A stretch of DNA of 64,000 nt from Quercus robur (Eukaryota; Streptophyta; Magnoliopsida; Fagales; Fagaceae). A model generated the notes under the pieces. It worked only from the letters and a program-made list of their open reading frames with translations, did no database searches and had not been told where the DNA came from. The translations under genes were made by a program, and so were the position numbers. Location: NCBI RefSeq assembly GCF_932294415.1, contig NC_065536.1:16117974-16181973 (forward strand), given 5' to 3'. Numbering within the stretch: the first letter of the stretch is position 1; each line of letters opens with the position of its first letter. Below, one piece after another: positions 57,563-64,000 of the stretch.

Positions 57563-57946
57563 AAATTTGAAGTGGTCGAGATCAATGGATTTAACCCTTT
57601 AACCAAATGCATAAGTAGCTTTGAGTAAAAAAAAATCATTCTATTTAGCACTAGAATTAAAATTAAAAAAAAAAAAAAAAACTAACCAGTGGTTGGCTTC
57701 TTTGTTCCCACTCTTCAACATGCACAACTTCAAAGTTCAAACATCCCCATTATCACACTTCTCTGCATACTTATATCTTTTCTTCTTCTACTTCCAATTG
57801 GGGGGTAATTTTTTTTGTCAATCTCTTCACAATTTTATACTATGAGTTTTTAGTATAAATTTAAAATCTAAATAATTAGAAAAATAAAAATTTTAATTAT
57901 AATTATTGAACATAATTAATCTTATGATTTTGAGTTTAAACATAAT
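57563..57946. other. Gene-free stretch before the copia relic
   Basis: It is AT-rich with an A-run near 57665-57680. Nothing coding is recognised. Confidence 0.4.
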
Positions 57947-58668
57947 GGGGAAATTATTTTCTATGAAGGATTTAGAACCTCTGCATTTTTTCTTGGTCTT
58001 GAGGTAGTATACAGTTCTGATGGTTTGTACCTAATTCAAACCAAAAATACAATGGATTTGTTCTATTTGAGTCATTTGACACTCCCATATATCCCTTTTT
58101 GCGGAAACCAAGTGTGTCAATTCATGCACCAACCTTCAGCAACTCACTAGATTGCTGTTAAACGAATCTTAAGATATTTGAAGAGAACTCCTGATCATGG
58201 TCTTTTTAATCAACTTTGTTCTCTACGTTTGGAAGCATATCTGGATGCTGATTATGCTGTGTCCTGTGAGCCTAATGATCGTTGCTCTCTTGGAGGCTTT
58301 TGTATTTATCTTGGTCATAGTCCCATAAATTGGAGTCTTAAGAAAAATCGTATTGTATCTCACTCGATAACTAAAGCAGAATCTTGTCAATTGGCATATA
58401 CTTAGCTGAGATTTTGTGGCTTCAGTCATTATTCAAAGGTTTGGGTGTCTCTCAATCAATTCCACTTATTTACTGTGACAAAATTAGTTCAATTTCTTTA
58501 GCCTCAAACTCAGTTTTTCATGCTCGAACAAAACATTAGAAAGTAGATTACTATAATGTGCATGAAAAGGTTGTTCACAAGGAGCTTGAGGTTCGCTACA
58601 TGTTGTCCAGGTCGGAGATGTGTTCATTGTTTGCTAAAGGGCACTTCTTTGCTTCCTTCAATTAATTA
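57947..58668 (+). mobile_element. Ty1/copia pol relic with internal deletion
   Basis: MGKLFSMKDLEPLHFFLGLE and VVYSSDGLYLIQTKNTMDLF give the RT C-terminal part. The frame then jumps (about 58085-58115) to FMHQPSATH*IAVKRILRYL, then an RNase H with AYLDADYAVSCEPNDRCSLG, INWSLKKN and a degraded C-terminal part (LIYCDKISSISLASNSVFHA, VDYYNVHEKVVHKELEVRY). Roughly 80 residues expected between the two RT pieces are missing, and TAG/TAG stops are present. It is a different family from the relic at 55.5 kb and lies in the opposite orientation. Confidence 0.8.
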
Positions 58669-58716
58669 TTGACAACCAAGCTTAAAGTATGGTCACACTC
58701 CATTAGCTTGCGGGGG

Positions 58717-59186
58717 TGTGATAAACAGGTGACTAGTGAGTCCAATTCAAATCCAAAGTTTGCTATTAATGAGTCCAATTCTGATATAATTCAAATATTG
58801 TTAAAAATAGGTTACCAATATCACTCCCTTAATTTTCACCAAAATTTTGGTGAAAATTAAGGGAGTGATATTCCTTGATTTAAGATTTAATTTAATTTGT
58901 AATAGTTGTATATTCCTTGATTTAGTTAATTTAACTGAGGAGTATAATTGTAAAGGTTCATGTAGTAAAACTTGTAATACCATTTACTATTTTCTAATTG
59001 TAAATCCTTATAGTTTAGCTGCTGATTAGTTTTTACTGTATTTCCTACCCAGTTTGGGGAATTGCTTTTGATCTTTTCCATATATACAAGTCTAAACACA
59101 CCTCATGTAGTTTTCAATCTAAACAAAATTCCTAAGTTTGAATTCCTTTATTAAGGATGCCGAATTCCCTATAAAGGAGCATAGAG
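58717..59186 (+). mobile_element. Possible 3' LTR of the copia relic
   Basis: GCTTGCGGGGG (58706-58716) directly followed by TGTGATAAAC has the form of a polypurine tract and LTR start, at the expected distance after RNase H. The right end is not identifiable. The stretch contains a 56-bp perfect palindrome and a direct repeat TATTCCTTGATTTA (58870 and 58911). Confidence 0.4.
58817..58872. repeat. Perfect 56-bp palindrome
   Basis: The 28 bases AATATCACTCCCTTAATTTT... up to 58844 are followed without any spacer by their exact reverse complement, centred on AAAA|TTTT at 58844/58845. The bases outside do not pair. Confidence 0.95.
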
Positions 59187-59195
59187 TATAGAGAA

Positions 59196-59593
59196 AGACA
59201 AAGTTTAGCTACAAAATTGGTTGTAGTTTAAGGTTACAAATTCATTCAATAAAATAAATATTACTACATATTTTGAAAATCTAACCGTTGAATTACATGT
59301 TCTTTACGCTCTTAATACACATGTCAAATTTTGTGTCAATTAGATATGATTTACTATGTGATCTATAAGCTCATGTTTTATGCATAATTTTACATTACAA
59401 AAATTTGCAATTTAAAAATTTTATTGGTGACATAGCTATTGATCTTTAATTTTCTTGAAATTTTGTAAGTATGGAGAATATAAGAAGAAATTATAATCCA
59501 ATGGTGAATTTATCAAAATTCACCTCTAATAAAAAGATATTGAGTAAGGTTGTAGCCTAAGTCTACAACTAATTTTGTAATTAAATTTTGTCC
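59196..59593. mobile_element. MULE-like foldback element, 398 bp
   Basis: The left end AGACAAAGTTTAGCTACAAA and the complement of the right end, GGACAAAATTTAATTACAAA, open inverted repeats of roughly 110 bp (TTGGTTGTAG, GTGAATTTT, AACCGTTGAAT). A perfect 9-bp target duplication TATAGAGAA lies at 59187-59195 and 59594-59602. No coding capacity. The 9-bp duplication and long TIRs point to a Mutator-like origin. Confidence 0.75.
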
Positions 59594-59918
59594 TATAGAG
59601 AATTGCATAATCCTCATACGTTGGCTGAAAAAATGCTAGTGCTAGGACCACAACAAACTTCACAACTTTGGCCACAACCATGTGAAGAGTTGTAGTGTTG
59701 GAGGTGTGGACCTATATAGACTCACTACTTTTTCTCTGCTACTCCCAGGTTGTGTAGGTCTCATGAGATCACAAGAAGGCTCAAAATCAACTTTAACCAA
59801 GATTGACTAGCCTCAATTACTTTTTACCCCAAATACAATGAAGCCTTAAAAAATACATTAAAATGAGAAGAAATACAATAAAAAAAAAAAAAACTTTTAA
59901 TAAAGCCAATAAAAAAAG

Positions 59919-60261
59919 GACAACTCCAAAACTCTTCAAACTTTTTATATTTTTCTTTTTTGAGTGTGAATATTGAAAATTTAACTGTTGAATTTCATAT
60001 TCCTTATGTTCTTAATATGAATATCAAATTTTGTTCAAATTAAGTGTTATTTATTATTCGATCAATATACGTATTTTTTATACACTATTTTAGATCACAA
60101 AAAATTGAAATTTTAACATTCATTTAATAACATAGAAATTGATCTTTGATTTTCTTGAAATTATGAACAAAATAATATGAACATACAATTCAACGGTTAG
60201 ATTTTCAAAATTCACACTTAATATAAGGATATATGAGGAGTAATTTGAAGGTTTTTCTCCT
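59919..60261. mobile_element. Related foldback element
   Basis: It has inverted repeats with the same inner words as the preceding element (GTGTGAATATTGAAAATTTA / AACTGTTGAATTT, and on the complement AAGTGTGAATTTTGAAAATC / AACCGTTGAATTG) and a shared middle (TTGATCTTTGATTTTCTTGA). The outer ends (CCAAAACTCTTCAAAC / AAAAACCTTCAAAT) are less clear and no target duplication was found. Confidence 0.5.
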
Positions 60262-61086
60262 AATTAGTTTGGAAAGAAATTTTGTTCTTACATGGATTTA
60301 ATAACTCTTCTATCTTTTGACAACCTTTACTTGTGTCTTTAATTAAAATTACAAGTTTATGTGTGTATATAAATATTGTGCTTTTTTCCCCTTAATAGTT
60401 CGATAGTTGCAATAGAAATAGAGGATTTGGATATTGGATGTCTCTATTGGAAACCTATTTGAACGACAAGGCTCTTGACAAGCCTTTATAGTTTATATAT
60501 GATTTGAAGAGTGAAGGCTTATTTGTGATTACTTAAAGACTCAATATTTGTGCAGGTTCCTAGAACCAAGTTTTAATGTGTAATAATTCCTTCCTCCATC
60601 ATTTTGTTTGGGATGCTTGAATGTTGGATGTTGATCTTTTGTCGGTTGAAAGAAAGTTAAAACTTTTGGGTTTGGATTATGTTCAATGCAATTAGTTGCA
60701 TTGCAGCACTAGTCACATTAGGATGTAGATAAATGTTTAGTTTTGGACACGTATCTATATCTTAATGTGTCCAGTGCATTAATACAAGCCGTGTCCAAAA
60801 AGTTTTTGGTGGGTAAGTGGAGGGGTTGATTTCAATAATATATACATGATGATGGAATCTTAGCGAACAATAATGAATATAATAAACCAACATAGACCTT
60901 CCATGTTTCTATAAAAATAAAAAAAATAGACCTTCCATGCTCTTAAATAATTCGTAACACCCAGGCAAGAAGCATAGTTCCTTTTTCCTTCAACAAAAAG
61001 AAAAAGTAGCCTAGCTCTTATTTACAGTAACAACATTTTGGTTATGAGGCCTGTGGCTCCATTGCTGCCATCACTGTCACATTGTT
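60262..61086. other. Gene-free stretch upstream of the GNAT relic
   Basis: No gene is recognised. It presumably includes the former promoter of the acetyltransferase relic. Confidence 0.4.
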
Positions 61087-61418
61087 ATGACCATTGTTTT
61101 ATCAAGTATTTCTCTCCATCCCCTCAAGCTAGCAGACTTGGATGATTTCATGTCATGGGCAGGTGATGATCAAGTTACACAGTTCCTCCGATGGAAGACT
61201 TCTACATCTTCGGAAGAGGCTTTGACTTTCATCAAGGATGTTTGCATACCCCATCCTTGGTGTCAATACATATGCATAGATGACCGTTACATCAGTTAAC
61301 ACGGGAGATTGCTCTCTCTCACCTAGGTTGCACGGACATGTCATTTTTAGCGTCATGTCAGTGTCAGACACCGAAACGGGTATGACTCGCCGAATTCTGG
61401 TGTCCGGCGAGTGTCTCT

Positions 61419-61452
<34 letters not shown>

Positions 61453-61787
61453 GACATGGCTCCGACACGTCCGACACGCTAGCGGTGAAAAAAAAAAATC
61501 ATAGATTTTGATTGAATACCATTGATTTTGTGATATACCCTAAAACAAAAAAGCAAGTTTAGAGTTTGAGAAGTCATTAGACTGAAATTTGAAACCAACA
61601 TCTCAAGTTCTCAACCCACTGTCCCACCCTCCCTCTGACCTCTGCCTGTTGCCGCTACCCTCGCCGGAGCTAGATCGGGTTGATCGGCGAGCTCCATAAA
61701 CGTCGACACCATGCCCTGTCCCTTCCGATCTCTCTCTCTCTTGGTGTGGACAACAAGTCCAACCTCTTCTCTAGTTCTCTTCTCTCT

Positions 61788-61828
<41 letters not shown>

Positions 61829-62250
61829 CAGATTTTTTGGTGAATGGGTGTACTATTAGTCTGTTACCCACTTATAAGTTATAAATTTATAATGTGTTTG
61901 TCTGTTTGTTTTTTTTTTTAATCCCACTCTGTCACAGACTCACAGTGTCATCGTCACTGTGTTATACTTTTTATTATGAATTTATTTTTGTTTCTTTACT
62001 CAGCCTTTTGTTTTGCCTTATAAATTATAAACGTATTTTATATCTAAAAATATTAAAAAAATATGCCTAAATATAAAATTTAATTAATTATTTAACCGTT
62101 GTGTCCCCGCTGTGTCGTCTCCTTATTTTTCAAAAATTGCCGTATCCCTGTGTCCGTGTCCGTGCAACATAGTCTCTCACAAGCGTTCCAAGGACTTTGC
62201 TCAAGGAGGTTATGCTGAGGAAGTATTGTTACTTAGCTTTTGTTGCTGTA
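61087..62250 (+). pseudogene. GNAT-family acetyltransferase pseudogene split by a transposon
   Basis: The open part (61087-61299, 70 codons) reads ISLHPLKLADLDDFMSWAGD, DQVTQFLRWKTSTSSEEALT and FIKDVCIPHPWCQYICIDDR. I recognise this as the N-terminal third of plant GCN5-related N-acetyltransferases of the At2g32030-like type, which are about 170-190 residues. A frame change then gives TAA at 61297. At 61323 an 850-bp element is inserted. After it, EVMLRKYCY (about 62206-62232) resembles the GNAT C-terminal ...EGVLRKYCY, with the acetyl-CoA-binding middle missing. The family transfers an acetyl group from acetyl-CoA to amines. This copy lacks the CoA site. Confidence 0.7.
61323..62172. mobile_element. 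TIR transposon, 850 bp, hAT-like by target duplication
   Basis: The left end CTAGGTTGCACGGACATG and the complement of the right end, CTATGTTGCACGGACACG, match at 16 of 18. The 8-bp duplication TCTCTCAC lies at 61315-61322 and 62173-62180. Inside are repeated GACACG / CGTGTC words, T-runs of 29 (61422-61450) and 38 (61791-61828), and a C/G-rich block (61620-61735). No transposase is readable. Confidence 0.75.
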
Positions 62251-62986
62251 GAATTGTCTTGCTTCACATGATTCTCAAAGACCTCAGCGTCTTCCTTCAC
62301 ATTGTTCCACGTATTAGTGATAATGTATCAGTTTGTGGTTGTGGGGGAATATTGTTTAAGGGCAATTCAGCCATGACCACCACAAGCATACAACCTCACA
62401 AAAATTCGACTAAGGGTCAGCCAAGTTGCAGAAACTAACATTCGTTTGATTATGATAAACACAATTGGTTAAAAAGTGTAACCAAAAAACTAATAGTAGT
62501 TGAAGCATTTGAGCACATGTACAATTAACCTCTGGTTAGTAGAATAAATAGAGGTCTGTATAGTTCAAAGATAAGTGAATATAGTTCATGCATGTTCAAT
62601 CTGTCACTTTCTCTATTCTCCTCTTGCTCTTTCTGTAATATATGTTAGTCTAGTTTTGTTAAGTGTTTTCAGGCTTAAATCTCTTAATAAAACTCTAAGA
62701 GCTTAAGCTTAAGTGGCTTTTTTTTTTGGGTGTTTTCCACATATACATGCAGCCATCCCCTGTGGAAGCTCTCAAATAATTATATATAAATATACCCCTA
62801 GACTCTAGTTTAATAGAGACAAAACTTGAGAACAATCCGGTAAAAATATATTTCCAACTCCACGTAAAAATAAAATTTCAATCCACTTTGATATTTTCCT
62901 CAAGACCAAGTACACTAGACCAAAAAAAAAAAAAAAAGGCCCCTCATCACATGCACAAAACACATGTGATGAGACTAGTGTGCGTG

Positions 62987-63019
<33 letters not shown>

Positions 63020-63635
63020 AGTGCTAGGCGTGGATAAATAGTATTTCAAGTTTTCAACAATGGCCTATTGATGTTATTAATATATTTGCAATGATTAAAA
63101 TATCCCATCGCCATCAAAATTTAATGGGTGTTCTTCCTCCCTTCTTCCTTCCTTTTGGGTCCTTGATTTTGAGTATGAAAGCATAGGCATAGTAAGAGAT
63201 TCAACTACCATGAGGCCCCAGAGTTTTTTTTTTTTAATAGTATATAGTAAATTATTTTATTGTATAAAAAATTAAAATTTAACGTTTAGACTTCTAAAAA
63301 TTACAATGAATTCCCTTTCAAAGAAACCCCAAAAATAGAAATTACTCGCAAGTTTAAAATGTAAGTTTAGAATTATAACATTTTTTTTTTCAAATATAAG
63401 TATAATGTCTATATCATTGAAACCTAAATTTTAAGATAAATTTTTGAATGTTTATTATTTTTATTGGCTTTTTAGGGCCTATCTCTAATTTTTAATGTCT
63501 ATTTTGTTTGTATTTTTTAACCCAAAACTAAAGATTTTGGACCAAAAAATAAAAAAAATAAAAACATACTTTTTAACTCAAAAATTAAGGGGAAAAGTGA
63601 AATTTTGAGCAAAAAACGAAAAAGGCAACCTACAG
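62251..63635. other. Gene-free stretch
   Basis: AT-rich. It contains a short hairpin CTCATCACATG...CATGTGATGAG (62943-62974) and a TG/TA microsatellite (about 62978-63018). No gene is recognised. Confidence 0.45.
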
Positions 63636-63741
63636 ACCAAAATGGACCAAAGTGGACCGACACGGACCAAATAGTCCCAGGTGGATCAAAATGAACCGAA
63701 TGAACCAAAGTGGACTGAATGGATCAAATTGAACCAAAATG
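63636..63741. repeat. Degenerate minisatellite, 9-11-bp unit
   Basis: Roughly ten imperfect copies of TGGACCAAA (variants GGACCGACA, GGATCAAAA, GAACCGAAT, GGACTGAAT) follow each other. The rest of the window to 64000 shows no further feature. Confidence 0.7.
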
Positions 63742-64000
63742 CTATGCTGTTGTGGCTTAAAGGGAGCTGCAACAATAAAGGCTAAGTTTTAGTTTTTAGA
63801 TAGTATATAGATAATTAGATATAGATGATTTGAACCTTCAACTTTAACGACAAGCAGGTAACAAGAGTTTTATAATTCAACTGATTGACATCTTATATTT
63901 TCAAGGGAGATATCTATGGTTTAAATCTCTCTACAACCCAACTATCGAATTATTGAATAATTAAAAAAAAAAATGCAGCAAGCAGGGCAGGGGAAGCATA

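Noticed and set aside
59187-59275. Copia LTR extending to TACTACA at about 59271
   Set aside because: The sequence from 59196 is the left inverted repeat of a foldback element with its own 9-bp duplication, so the LTR cannot be traced that far.
1-64000. CRISPR arrays, bacterial operons, rRNA genes, functional tRNA genes
   Set aside because: Nothing of the kind is visible. Gene structure with introns and plant transposons shows eukaryotic nuclear DNA, and the tandem repeats present do not have the repeat-spacer form.

Overview
This is a plant nuclear window, most likely from a woody eudicot. It is very AT-rich and has long gaps between genes. Genes carry GT-AG introns with AT-rich interiors, and the gaps are filled with small DNA transposons, LINE ends and Ty1/copia fragments. 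Several repeats look like ones I associate with Fagales trees (oak or chestnut relatives), but that is an impression from memory and not a proof.

Four genes appear intact on the + strand. A ten-exon minus-end type kinesin (KIN-14T-like, 640 aa, 6098-9110) has one GC-AG intron. A two-exon membrane-anchored SAM-dependent methyltransferase-like protein (341 aa) lies at 16059-18468. A five-exon protein of 231 aa ending in a zinc-binding SEC-C motif, with an organelle-type N-terminus, lies at 20065-24317. A two-exon secreted defensin-like peptide (75 aa) lies at 29183-30312. For all four, splice phases join without a break into one reading frame.

From about 29 kb on the window is a graveyard of decaying copies. 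Two broken paralogues of the defensin-like gene follow at 34.9 and 36.7 kb. CC-NBS-LRR (NLR) resistance-gene sequence occurs at 43.4-46.1 kb as a head-to-head inverted duplication whose arms (about 1.36 and 1.1 kb) are separated by only 28 nt. Both arms share two nonsense codons, so the source was already a pseudogene when it was inverted. A transcript would fold into a long dsRNA hairpin. This is the most interesting object here. Further relics are a phytyl-ester-synthase-like fragment (49.8-50.5 kb), a plastid-type tRNA-Trp-like sequence (50.8 kb), and a GNAT acetyltransferase pseudogene interrupted by a transposon (61.1-62.2 kb).

Many mobile elements have precise ends and target-site duplications readable by eye: hAT-like elements (1153-1695, 27489-28102, 31162-33274, 56985-57554), an 850-bp hAT-like element at 61323-62172, two MULE-like elements (33963-34783, 59196-59593), a Stowaway MITE (3599-3870), a run of Tourist-like MITEs (14.9-16.0 kb), a truncated LINE whose empty site is preserved in a nearby duplicate (37911-38187), and two copia pol relics (55.5-56.5 kb, 57.9-58.7 kb). 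A near-perfect 113-bp-stem hairpin lies at 40134-40402. The genes are unrelated neighbours. I see no operon-like or pathway organisation.
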